Part shown: positions 47,718 to 58,060 of the stretch, in pieces | How positions within the stretch are numbered: position 1 is the stretch's first letter | Layout: the number at the start of each line of letters is the position of its first letter | NCBI GenBank assembly: GCA_934045905.1 | Contig: OW203768.1 | Span: 30,533,060-30,597,059, forward strand | Direction: 5' to 3' | DNA length: 64,000 bases | Source: Leuctra nigra | Lineage: Eukaryota > Arthropoda > Insecta > Plecoptera > Leuctridae | Position numbers and translations under genes: made by a program | Notes under the pieces: model-generated | Told to the model about the DNA's origin: nothing | The model's database searches: none | The model's input: the letters and a program-made list of their open reading frames with translations, nothing else

Positions 47718-48348
47718 TAGGCATATTTCAATAGAAATTGTTGCCATAGCAATCCGTTGAACGATATTGGCGAAGAATCAAATCTAAAAGCAGCCCATAA
47801 TCTCATATTGAGAATTACTTACGCATGAAAGACATTTACGTTTATAAGAAACAAATCTGAAAAAAGCCCATAATCTTATATTAAGAGTTATTACTTCTGC
47901 ATGAAATATATTTTTTACATATATAAGAAATGTCTTTGTTGCAAAAGTATCACTTAAATATGAGATTTGTTGACTGCTTTCAGATTTTTGTTCATTGCTT
48001 TCAGTAATATGAGATTGTGAAGTTATGAAAGATGAAGTCCTTTAAATGGGATTTCAATGTTGGGGACAAATAAACTTTGGCATTTTAACGTCCACGTCGT
48101 TTGGCGTTTATACTCGGACCAAGTGTACCTGAAATTATTGTTCTCAAAATGTCCAATAGGTACACTAATATTCTGAATATATTACCCATCCTATTTAAGC
48201 TTCGTCAGTTCTTATAAAATAACATAAAGCAATTCCTTCTCATTGAATAAATAAAATATCAATCCTATTTTTAAACAGTGTTACAAAATGAAGTTAAGAG
48301 ACGGACAATATTTAGTATAAATTCGTAAAAGCACTGCTAAGAAGCATA
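47718..48348. other. Presumed intron, no supported exon
   Basis: AT-rich, with a loose local repeat (CCCATAATCT near 47,795 and 47,867, each before ATT-GAG-ATTACTT). Confidence 0.4.
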
Positions 48349-48652
48349 TTAAGCTTTTAACTCCACGATATATGATTTCAATTTCATTTGATCGCCCCCA
48401 CTGACCACAACTCCACAAGATCGTGATGAACCTAAATGCTCTCCGGGGCGGATCTTTGGCTCCATTCCAGCATCCAGGACTTGACGGCCTGGATTAGCCA
48501 GTGTCCAGCTCATAGGGTCAAGTACAGTCCAGTCACTGAGCACATTGTGCACGAGAATACACCGGACTGACGTGTTGGTCGTAAAGCGACATTCTTGTTG
48601 AGAACGGAATGTCGGCGAGTTGACAATGTAGAGATGTTTGGAATGAAACTGC
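48349..48652 (-). CDS. Candidate terminal exon of an unidentified minus-strand gene
   Basis: On the minus strand a splice acceptor ATCATTATTTCAG precedes 100 open codons ending in TAA at 48,351-48,349; the first base completes a split codon. The peptide starts QFHSKHLYIVNSPTFRSQQE and ends LKSYIVELKA, with Cys in QEC, VRC and SRSC. Composition is much more gene-like than its surroundings (many CG and GC-rich codons), and the frame is clean. The central phrase SDWTVLDPMSW...MEPKIRPGE has a W/P/G spacing faintly like beta-sandwich proteins of the actinoporin-like type, but this is too weak to name a family. No upstream exon or polyadenylation signal was found. It would be nested, antisense, in the presumed receptor intron. 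A decayed gene copy is the alternative. Confidence 0.4.
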
Positions 48653-49067
48653 CTGAAATAATGATATTGTTGGAGCAATCAGAGAAACCATTTGTGTTAA
48701 ATGTGATGGTTTTGTTTTTGTTCACCAGATATTATGCAATATGCATTACATTTAGCGTAGTGTACTAACGACGTACACTTAATCAACCTTGCAATACTCG
48801 TTTAACGTCCCATATAACAATTATTATTTCAACGACATCATTTCAAACATATTTGTTATCAAGTTTTATTTCCTTGTAAAATACCAAAAATAAATATTTT
48901 GGTACATTTTCGGAACATAACTACGGTACATTTACATGACACAAATTCTTTGTGATAATTTTCTGGGAGCGAAGAGAATGCAATAAATGAATGCAATATT
49001 TTTACGGATTGTAAATATTAATATTTAAACCAAACTCTAGCCTCCATTATCAACTACTGAGTATAGC
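48653..49067. other. Presumed intron, no supported exon
   Basis: AT-rich, nothing recognisable. It would be the 5'-side intron of the minus-strand exon candidate. Confidence 0.4.
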
Positions 49068-49175
49068 CATCTGCCTCTATAATATGTAGTGATAAAAGAC
49101 AGTGCTTGTTACTTCTGTACGACTTGTAGTCGTGATATAGGGTAAGTTTTATCCAGACATATAGAGGTGACTTTA
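49068..49175. mobile_element. MITE, relative of the one in the lectin intron
   Basis: CTCTATAATATGTAGTGATAAAA at the left and TTTTATCCAGACATATAGAG at the right are inverted, like 15,528-15,690. Confidence 0.5.
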
Positions 49176-50440
49176 CCAAACGTGTCCCTATCACAAGCAG
49201 CGTTTCTTTGTTATTCTGTTTTGCTTTCTTTTTAAACCTACTAAGATTAAGATGGTAGTATTGCCCCAAAACCTCGATAAAAAAGACAGAGATCACCTTA
49301 TTGATGGTTTGATCGGATTTCGTCCAATTCCTTTCAAAGCGCTCGCAACGACAATGTACATAAAACAGGAGCATTTTCTTGTCCATATTTATATAAAAAC
49401 GACGAGAAAATGTCGACGGAAATGCGTCGTTTAAACGCCAAACTACCGCTTCTTTCTGTAATACTTCACAGACTAAAGAAATTTCTGTGACGTGTACAAG
49501 TCTTCTCAGTTTTCTTTCTTCGTTGTTCTCTTTGAAATGAAAGCGGTGACATTTCTTCGTCAACTGTTCCGTCTTCTTCAATGTCTGGTACGTGAAATGA
49601 AATGGATTATCAGGCTTACTGAGCGAGATAAGAACACAGTGACGGAGAAATAATGGCTATTGAATCTATATCGAAGTATAGATGATTATTGGATTTCTTG
49701 TTTAAGTATTAAGTCTGTACAACGTCGATATTTTGTCCACAAATCCGAATATAATCACATTTTCTTATCGCTCGTCGGTTATATATCGGGTTACGTCGGT
49801 TATGTATCGGGTATATATCGGTTGGAAAAATATATACTTTAAAAATGAAAACTAAATTTTTATGCAAGAAATATAAAAAATTGTGAATATCCTCACCAGA
49901 AGATGTAAAATTACAGTTTCATTGAGGTATATTTTGGGGGTAAATTTACCCTAAATTTTTACAGTGTAGCCAATCTAATAATGTTATTTTTGTAATTATG
50001 CAAAATTGCTTAAAAGTTGTATAAAGTTAGTAAAAACTACCTATTGCAATACATTAAACTATCACAGTATGAATTAGTGCATTTTTGTTAGTTCCAGTTC
50101 TCAAACTGCAATTAAATTTGATTGAAATATAGAACAATTAATTTTGATGAAACTTTTTAGGGAATCCCGTAGGTATTTGGGAAAAAAATAGTAGAGAAAA
50201 GTTTAAAATGAATAAACTCTAACAAACTTTCTTCAAGATTGTTATAATTCCACTGAAAATTTTCATATAAATTCCATTTCCTTACCCTAAAATTAGCATA
50301 ATAACTAAAATTGACATCTAACCATGTTTCGTTGCTCATCGTGTTCATGGGAAAAGAATGCTTTTACAAAGAACACCATTAAAGACAACATTCCGGAACA
50401 GCTAATTCCTAACTCAATGTTAATTAGAAGGCAGAGGGAT
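49176..50440. other. Presumed intron, no supported exon
   Basis: AT-rich. Around 49,775-49,830 a short TCGGTTAT-TATCGGGT unit repeats three to four times. A 175-codon minus-strand frame (49,054-49,581) runs into the preceding MITE and has no domain. Confidence 0.45.
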
Positions 50441-50645
50441 CTTGCCAGGATTAAGCTTTTGTTTAGCTTCTGACGAAAGCTCGCGTTGCTATCCGAGCGG
50501 CTCTGGAGCGCTCTTTTGTCCGCTCAGTCGCGTATTTTTGCCGACATTGCGATCCATTGTTCAATTTGCGAGGAGAAATGCGCTAACAAAACCGATGAAA
50601 TTACCGGCCATTGAACGAGTTTGTAGAAGTGGCTCGCCTGCAGGG
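50441..50645. other. GC-rich island of unknown nature
   Basis: A 200-base patch with many CG dinucleotides (for example CCGAGCGGCTCTGGAGCGCT) in otherwise AT-rich sequence. The plus frame (50,442-50,756) and a 43-codon minus frame are open, neither with a domain. Could be an exon, a regulatory element or an old insertion. Confidence 0.35.
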
Positions 50646-51176
50646 TTTCAGGAAGGAAAAAATATTGAAAATAATAAGGATCAAGTGATTACAGCATCTG
50701 GTATAAGCTTCTCTGCATTGTTTATTTTAATTGTTTGTTTAATGATTCGAAATTGAGCCTCCCATTGTGACAAAAGCGCTATTCTGCACAGATTTCCCCA
50801 CCCTGCTTATTACCATCATCTAAAAACATTCGCTCATTTATAAGCAAAACATAAATATTATAATGAAATAAAACAACATGAATGGGTATTTTAATTTATC
50901 TGTCATGGAACATTGCATTATTATAATTAATTTTTTATATTTATTGAGATTTCTTTATGATCAATAATTAAGTATTTTTAACTAAAAACTACAAACAATG
51001 CTGATGTAGGTAACTATTGATGCTTAAATTTACTTTTCCCCAAAAATCCGGTACACTACGATTTAAAATTGCACCAAAATGATTACCTGGACCCATTATA
51101 TTCCCCTATTATTTTAAGGTAGAACCTTCGATTGATACATATACAAAAAAAATTATTGAAATTACAAGTTCAAAAA
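50646..51176. other. Presumed intron, no supported exon
   Basis: AT-rich, nothing recognisable. Confidence 0.45.
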
Positions 51177-51580
51177 ACGTTTTCCTACTTTTCAACTATA
51201 TTTAAGTATAAATGAATCATAAAATGTGATTTAACTTGCAACCCCTGTCTTATAGCGATGTTTCAATTTATTGCCTTCCGAGAATGAACAAAACTGTAAC
51301 ACACGAGGTATAGGGAAATCATTTAGTTTTTGGTTGATCACTTTTAAAATAGCACACGTTGGTATTGTTTTCAATTTTCTCCCTACCTAATATCCAACTA
51401 TCAATCTAGAAATCATTTTTTTGCAAAAACATTAATTCTCAGTAAAATTCAAAACTCAAAAATAGCATGGAAATCGTCATGATTTTAATGGCCTAGGTAA
51501 GACAACATGCTAAAAATGGGAATTTATAACTACAATATCTCAAAATCTAGACACGAGAAGTTGTTCATATTTCACTGTAT
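51177..51580 (+). repeat. Dispersed repeat, 400-bp family, copy 1
   Basis: TTTCAACTATATTTAAGTAT, ATTGCCTTCCGAGAATGAAC, GCACACGTTGGTATTGTTTT and TCTAGACACGAGAAG occur in this order and again at 60,245-60,565. Confidence 0.8.
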
Positions 51581-52068
51581 CGTGTAAACAGTGATTATTG
51601 ATACCTCTGCCAAAAATAAGCTCATTTGATGTGACTTAACCGTTGAGCCCCCTTAATGCGTTTTCAAAATATAACAAATGTCCGGCCCCCTCTGAAACTT
51701 TCATTCTGGATACGCCTTTAGAATCAAGCGTATCAGGCCCTGCAGAGAAAAATTACACAGTTGTCCAGGTAAAATGTCATTTGCACTTAGTTGTCCTGTT
51801 GCTCTGCTTTATTCTGTTTCATTAATTTAAGTCTCGTTTCAAAACTTTGATTCGTGTTAAAAAAAAGCTTCCAGCATTGCATGGATCAGCTATACTAAAA
51901 TAAATTTCTGTGGTCAAATGGCATTTAGGAAGAAAATACATATAATGTTGATAGATTTAATAGTTCATTATAATATCATAAATATTCCTAACGTTATGAT
52001 CATATCATCATTAATATTCTCGTATAAAACACAATATGCTGTGAAATGAAATAGATAAATATCAATAA

Positions 52069-52120
52069 CTAGGAAAACGCTCAGTGTAACGCGTTGATGA
52101 GCGAGCACGGACACGCGCAA
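52069..52120 (-). repeat. Dispersed repeat core, copy 5 (minus)
   Basis: AGGAAAACGCTCAGTGTAAC then GCGTTGATGAGCGAGCACGG. Confidence 0.75.
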
Positions 52121-52199
52121 CACTTCGCACCGAAATTATGTATATCGAAAATATCATTAAAAGCCAATAATTCTTGAAATTCGTTAGACTTGTAGGTAT

Positions 52200-52870
52200 A
52201 AAAATCTCCAATTATTCCTAAAGTATTAGTCCCAATAACCATGCAAAGTTTTAGGTTGATTGATTGAACCTTTATGATTAGAATGTTCCTTGTTAATATT
52301 CAAAAATCATAGGATCTATTTAAAAATATATACCTGGGACCACTCATGTGATATAAGTGTGTGTACTTACACAGTATTAGATCGATCTGTTGAATGGTCA
52401 TATCAGTTTCATACGTTTGAAAGTTTCTGCTCTAACTACCTTGGAACTATAAAGAGTCGAAGTAGCCGTGATCAACATTTTTGAGTAATTTGACAGCCAA
52501 CACGCAAAATGTCCGTAAAATGTCAATAACTTTTGGATTTAAACACAGATAAGTCGGAAAATTGTCAAAAATACAGATAATGTTGGTCTTAATGACCATG
52601 CAAAGTTTTAAGTTGATCGGTCATACGGTTCTAGTTTAAATTTCAAAAATCATGTTAAAGATTTTTTTAAATTTTAACCAATGGGAGGATTTGGCTGAAA
52701 CTTTGTATGATTGAGTACAATGTTGGTCCCCATGACTTGTCAAAATTTCGAATTGCTCGGAACAACCAATCAAAAGATATTTTTTTTTTAAATTTGAACC
52801 AATCACATGAGCCCGTTCAAAAACGATCCCAGGGTCCGCATAGATTATTAAAAAGTATGAGTTCAAAATG
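52200..52870 (+). repeat. Dispersed repeat ('accatgcaaagtttta' family), two partial copies
   Basis: AACCATGCAAAGTTTTAGGT at 52,238 and GACCATGCAAAGTTTTAAGT at 52,594, the second followed by ACCAATGGGAGGATTTGGCT. Same family as 19,560. Confidence 0.7.
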
Positions 52871-53043
52871 TACAATACAAACAAAATATCGTATTGATGC
52901 AAACTAACTTAGCTTTCAATATCTCTAACATGATTTGATCCTCAAAACATCCAATCAACATGTATAATAACACATTGTGTCACTTGACAATCCCAGATGA
53001 ATTACTTCATTGACCACTGTGTAACCTGGCATGTGGTTGATAG

Positions 53044-53277
53044 AATGAGTATAGGTCAAATACACAAGCAGATAATACACTGGTGTGGAGCAGAATATTG
53101 GACTGTAACGATGGAGTTATGACGCCTGCATTGAAATGGGGTAATGGTGGATTAAGTTCAAACTCCAACTCGGTATGGTTCATAAACTTGGCAAATGTAC
53201 AAACAGGATTTACATTACGCGTCTGGGATAACAGTAATAAAGTAACATTTATTAGCCATTTGAAAGACTATTCATAA
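53044..53277 (+). CDS. Candidate terminal exon of an unidentified gene
   Basis: After a possible acceptor (GCATGTGGTTGATAG, ending 53,043) 77 codons stay open to a TAA at 53,275-53,277: starts NEYRSNTQADNTLVWSR, then VMTPALKWGNGGLSSNSNSV and ends ISHLKDYS. The alternation WFINLA..FTLRVWD..KVTFIS looks like beta strands. No methionine begins the stretch naturally (the first is internal), which favours an exon over a whole gene. I recognise no family. The acceptor has a weak pyrimidine tract, and both sides are dispersed repeats, so a relic of a mobile or transferred gene is equally possible. Confidence 0.3.
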   Translation, partial: NEYRSNTQADNTLVWSRILDCNDGVMTPALKWGNGGLSSNSNSVWFINLANVQTGFTLRVWDNSNKVTFISHLKDYS

Positions 53278-53389
53278 TGTTTGAAATAGCTGAAAACCAA
53301 AACGAATATAATATTTACTTTAGATGTACACGTTTTAGTAAATAGACGCTTAAAACATTTTCTTGTTATTTTTTAATCATAAAATAAGA

Positions 53390-53800
53390 GATAATGTTAG
53401 TCTTGATCTCCGTGCCAAATATGACATTTGAATGTTAAATTTGAATCGGTGCATTTGGATTTTCGACCAATCGCAAGATTTTTAAAATTTTAACCAATTT
53501 GAGGATTTGGCTGACGCTTGGGATTATATGATACAATTTTAGTCTCATGAACTGGTAGAATTTCAAATTAATCGGACCAACCTTTCTGAAGTTTTTCTAT
53601 TTTAAATTTGAATCAATCGACGGAATTCAAAAATATTTCAGGATGCAAACACTTGAAGTGGTCTTTACATGTAAGCAAAATTTCAGCTTGATCGGAGAAA
53701 TGGTGTGACCTGAATGTCACCAACAATGTGAAAAAACAGAGGTCAGTGCCAAAAGAGACAAACTGAGTCGCTCGCTCAATTAAAATCATATAATTTTTGG
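53390..53800 (+). repeat. Long dispersed repeat, copy 2
   Basis: TTAGTCTTGATCTCCGTGCC, TTTAACCAATTTGAGGATTT, AGCTTGATCGGAGAAATGG and TGAGTCGCTCGCTCAATT, parallel to 19,560-19,960. Confidence 0.75.
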
Positions 53801-56111
53801 AGATAGCAGGTTTAATAGTAAATAAAACCTAGACTTTGATGAATCCATATCGATTGTTTACCGCAAACCGCACCGTGTAACGCGGGTTGCATCAAATCAC
53901 ACGCCTCCATTTCGCCCTCTAACATGCCGTTTATCCACAGTCCCTCTAATGATTTCACTAGCATAATCCTCATAAAGGGATTTCCAACGACCTCTGGAAT
54001 TATGATTTAATTCCGCCGGACACAAAGGACCCGCATAATCCCTTCGCATTGGTTATTCACACGAGTAGCACATTGGGCGCCAGCGCCTCTACTGGTGCTC
54101 GTTGGGCGCCATGATTAATCGTTGAGCTGCATATTACATGTGAGTTGAATGGCAGTTGTGTGACGGGGGGGGGGGGGGGGAGGGGGGATCTTTGATACAT
54201 CGGAGAAGTCTTTTGAGTCAGATGATTTATGAGGCGATTGAAGAATTGAAACGAAACGAGCGTTTCTATAATATGACATTTATGATATGTTATAATTTGA
54301 TATTTCGTATAAGTGCATTTTTAGAGGTGTAATTATTTCACTTTTGACTTCTGCTCTTTCTAAACGTATGAGTGCAATTAGTTTATGTGTGTTATTTAGG
54401 TAATACATTGGTAATAAACATAGTTACATAATTGATGTCTCGAAATCTTTCAGAATGATCAGATTAACGCTACGATCAATTCAAAAAATACACATTTGAA
54501 AGCTTAAAGGCGTTACGTTAGACTAAGTGCTAAAAGCATATCCACCTGAAATATCATCAGCCATGCTGACGGGTGAATGATGATGATTGAGAGATGATGA
54601 AGAATGTGTCATGAAGGATGTTTGGAAGCAGGCGGTAGGGAACTATCCAGCATTGAATTCTCGACATAAAGAAACCGGGATCGAAAGTTCAAATCATATC
54701 CTTAGTGAACTTGCTCCAGGTCATGCTCTTGCGAGATATTTCTCCCCCTGATATGATACAGAAGCTCATTTCATGCACACATGATGATTGACGAGCCGCG
54801 CAACAAAGACACAAAGCTAACAATATGCATCGGTGTATCAAACGTTTCAATATCACGGAGGCGCATCGATTAGATCGGCGCTTGAGATTCTAACGGTGAT
54901 GCTGGAGAGGCGAGAGGATCAAAGGAGTTTTATTGACACTTGCGAGAAGCATTCCGCTGCTGAAGATATTGATTGTTGAGAGGCTGTGTGTCGAAGAGAT
55001 GTTACGTTGTTTTATCTCAAACGTGTGAACATCTGCAGCGAAACTCATGAGAAAATGCCTGATTTCTGATCATATTCATGAAATGACACAGAATGGAAAT
55101 TTAATTTTGAATACTAGATTCATTGTTTTGTTACATTTCACTTCCTGGTTTATTTAGTTTAAAAAGTATGAGAGCAGCTTGCATCACAAACAGCTGCATA
55201 CAAAATGAAACTCTTGCATTTCAGATGCAGTTTCATTTATAATGTGAGTCAAAGAACTCTATATTATCATGTAGTTCTATTTGTTTTCTGTAGCTGCTCT
55301 CGATTCATTGTTTGAACATTTTCTAGTTTTTAACGCAGTGTACTTTTCGCTTATTGTACTCCATTACACATTTAAATACACTCTGTTGATTATTTTATAA
55401 AACTTCATTCCAAAAGGAATGAAAAAACTCTGACTGAGGTATTTCACGATTCCCTCAGGCGAGTGGCAAATGATGGGAATGTGCCATGCAAATAGGCTAC
55501 AACCAGGCCTTCCCACCGAGAACACATTCGTCATCATTCTCATCTACCAATCATAATCATGCATCCGCCGTTATTTACCTTAGCCGTGCCTCTGAGCTTT
55601 ACAACATTTTATATTGTATCATAAATACAGAATTTAATTCAGAGTTTCAGACATTTATTTACGAACGGCAATGTTATGTGTGGATTGTGTTTTAAAATTT
55701 ATCTCATTGCAGTATATCTTCGACAGACTCGCAAAATTCTTTTCCAATCGGTTAAATGTTTGACTTTAGCAAAGTTTAAGGTTTATCAAGATTTATAGCA
55801 ACGCCATACCTTATCGATGTTTGTAATTTATTTCAAAGAGGAAAACCATAACCGAGGGGAAATGAAAGATACTACTGGAAAGCTTTCACGAGAAGTGGTC
55901 TTGCAGAAAAGCTCATAATTTATATGAATCTAGATCAGGATGTGAGAACCCTCGAGCTTTTAGTTCAATGTATTGTGCTTTATACTTTAGGGATCAACGA
56001 ATTATGTCCACGAAAGTTGGTGCTTTCAAAAATTGTAACTTGTGAGCTTAGCGAGAGTCATGGCGCTTTTCAATGACTATTTTCTCAGTTTGTTTTCTGT
56101 AGTCAATGACC
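53801..56111. other. Presumed intron, no supported exon
   Basis: Includes a 16-base G run at 54,165-54,180 and a small hairpin at 55,203-55,240 (AAATGAAACT ... AGTTTCATTT). No supported gene. Confidence 0.45.
54165..54180. repeat. Poly-G tract (16)
   Basis: Sixteen G after GTGTGAC, then AGGGGGG. Confidence 0.9.
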
Positions 56112-56240
56112 AGGGGTGCGATCACATAAAGTGAGGACTTTCTTGTCACGGTGACAAGACCCTAGAAGGCCGTGAATAACATTGAGATGAGAAGCCTGTC
56201 ACTGTGACAAGAAGTTCTCATTTTATTGTGATCTCAACCC
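56112..56240. mobile_element. Inverted-repeat MITE with TTGTCAC-GTGACAAG cores
   Basis: GATCACATAAAGTGAGGACTT at the left and the near-complement AAGTTCTCATTTTATTGTGATC at the right. Each arm contains its own CTTGTCAC-GTGACAAG or TGTCACTGTGACA palindrome. Confidence 0.65.
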
Positions 56241-57244
56241 AGCGAGCACGCTCAAACAATTAATCTGCAATTTGCACACACCTAGTGTCATATGAGCGGA
56301 AATATATTTATATTTTTTGACAGAGATCCTGTGATTAGTTGAAAATTTAAAAAAAAACTGTGAGGGCCGGAAGTTAGAGTTCAGAAAACTCGGTGTTTTA
56401 CCATTATTTACTTCAATTTAATTCCTGGCTTATTTCCTCAGTTTAAATAACTTCATACTACATGGACTGCAGTTTTTTAAGCTATTTAGCAAAATATAAA
56501 GGTAATTCACCACATTTCCCGAAGTGGAGCTTAACTAACTGAAGATTACACTAATTGTAATATGGCCCCTTTAGAGAGATAAACTACGATCAAGAACCAA
56601 TAGGGCCGGTTTCACGATCTCTGTTAAATTTATATGAAAAAAAATAAAAACCAGCCCAGGAGTCCAAGTATTGAAATCGACGTTTTCATTGTATAAAACG
56701 TGAAAAAATTTCAAGCTAAGGCTTAGTTGTCAACTTTTTTTGGTTTTATATAAAGAAAACGAACGTTTTCAAAGCGCTATTTCAAGACTTGGGTTCCAGA
56801 GGAGGATTTTAAGAGCTCACAGTCCAATGGACATCAATATTCAATAATTCTGCAAAATATCAAATGATTGGTTCATTGTGTATCACGAAGCTAACAGCGA
56901 GTATCATTACACTGCCATGGATAGCTGACAGTTGTTATCTGCGCAAGAATGTGATGTCACAAACACGTGACCTCACGCGTGACACGGCAATGGCGGACAC
57001 CTGTCACGCGTGATTGATTCTTCATTGGACACAGAGTGAACAAGCAGTGTGTTTTGTCGACAAATAGTAGCAGTTGAGCGATCAACACGAGTATCAAACA
57101 CTGGTTTGAAGAGCGACAAGACTTATTGTATTGACACACTACAGTGTTGAACCGAAAGTTTGATTGAGATTGATCTTATTTTGAAAATATTATTTTCATA
57201 TAAATTATAAGCCGTAGATAAAAACTAAAAATGATTCAGAACAT
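56241..57244. other. Presumed intron, no supported exon
   Basis: AT-rich. GGGCCGGTTTCACGATC at 56,606 looks like a lone MITE end. Confidence 0.4.
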
Positions 57245-57382
57245 TAAGGGCTGGATTTTTAATACTCTGTTAACGATGAGTAAGTACAAACGGTCAAAGG
57301 AATGTCATTGGTTGTTATCATGGTAATTATAGTCCTAATCAACCGTTTAAAATTTAGCAGACCAATGCAAGACTGGCCCTTA
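57245..57382. mobile_element. MITE, first of an adjacent pair
   Basis: AAGGGCTGGATTTTTAATACTCT at the left and AAGACTGGCCCTTA at the right, with CATTGGTTGTTATCATGG inside. Confidence 0.65.
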
Positions 57383-57532
57383 GGCCCGGTATTTCAATAC
57401 TCTGCTAAAGTCTCAATTAGCTCTTAACAGTTAGTTAGTTTTCATTCTGGGAAAGTCATTGGTTGTTGCCATGGCAAAATAGTCCTAATTGACTGTATAA
57501 AAGTTAGCAAGGCATTGAAAGACCGGCCCTAA
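57383..57532. mobile_element. MITE, second of an adjacent pair
   Basis: GGCCCGGTATTTCAATACTCT at the left and AAAGACCGGCCCTAA at the right, with CATTGGTTGTTGCCATGG inside; same family and orientation as the preceding one. Confidence 0.65.
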
Positions 57533-57799
57533 GAATGTTTTGGTAAAAGCCGGAACTCTGGCTAAATCGTATTTGTAAAACAATTTAGCTTTTCAGTTCC
57601 AATTTTGTATCCTCTTTGTTTGGATTCATTCTTCTGGTGAGAGCTTATTACATAAAGAACTGTGCTAGAGTGAGTGTGAGAGAGAGAGAGAGAAAGAAAG
57701 AATGACGAAAGATTAAAGAACGAGTGTAAAGTGAAGATTATGTATAATATGAGCCTTGGACTCTATGATTGTTAAGCTGACAGTGTGGCTTATTAACGG
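57533..57799. other. Presumed intron with short GA repeat
   Basis: Imperfect GA repeat at 57,676-57,700. No supported gene. Confidence 0.45.
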
Positions 57800-58060
57800 G
57801 AAACCTACCAAGTATTTGCCTCGACTGCGGGAAACCACGAAGAAAAACTCAGCCAAGATGGCCGGAAGCGTGAAGTGAACCCGAACCCGAAAGTTAAGTC
57901 CAGAGTTTTGCACACGAGCTAACTTGGCCGCACGTGATGTCTGAGACGCCGTGTATCCAGAACGACGCCTCTTCTTGCGACGCCAAACCAATTAGTCGGG
58001 AGTTTCAGATATCGGACACCGACGCCCACGTCAAAGTTGTGTAACAACTCGCGTCACTTC
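57800..58060. other. GC-rich island with a short open frame
   Basis: CpG-bearing patch. On the plus strand a complete frame of 35 codons runs 57,937-58,044 (starts MSETPCIQNDASSCDAKPIS). A minus-strand frame (57,713-57,991, starts MVWRRKKRRRSGY) overlaps it. Neither matches a family. It may be an unrecognised exon or promoter. Confidence 0.25.

Noticed and set aside
49054..49581. 175-codon minus-strand frame
   Set aside because: Long but AT-driven, runs through a MITE end, no signal, domain or splice context.
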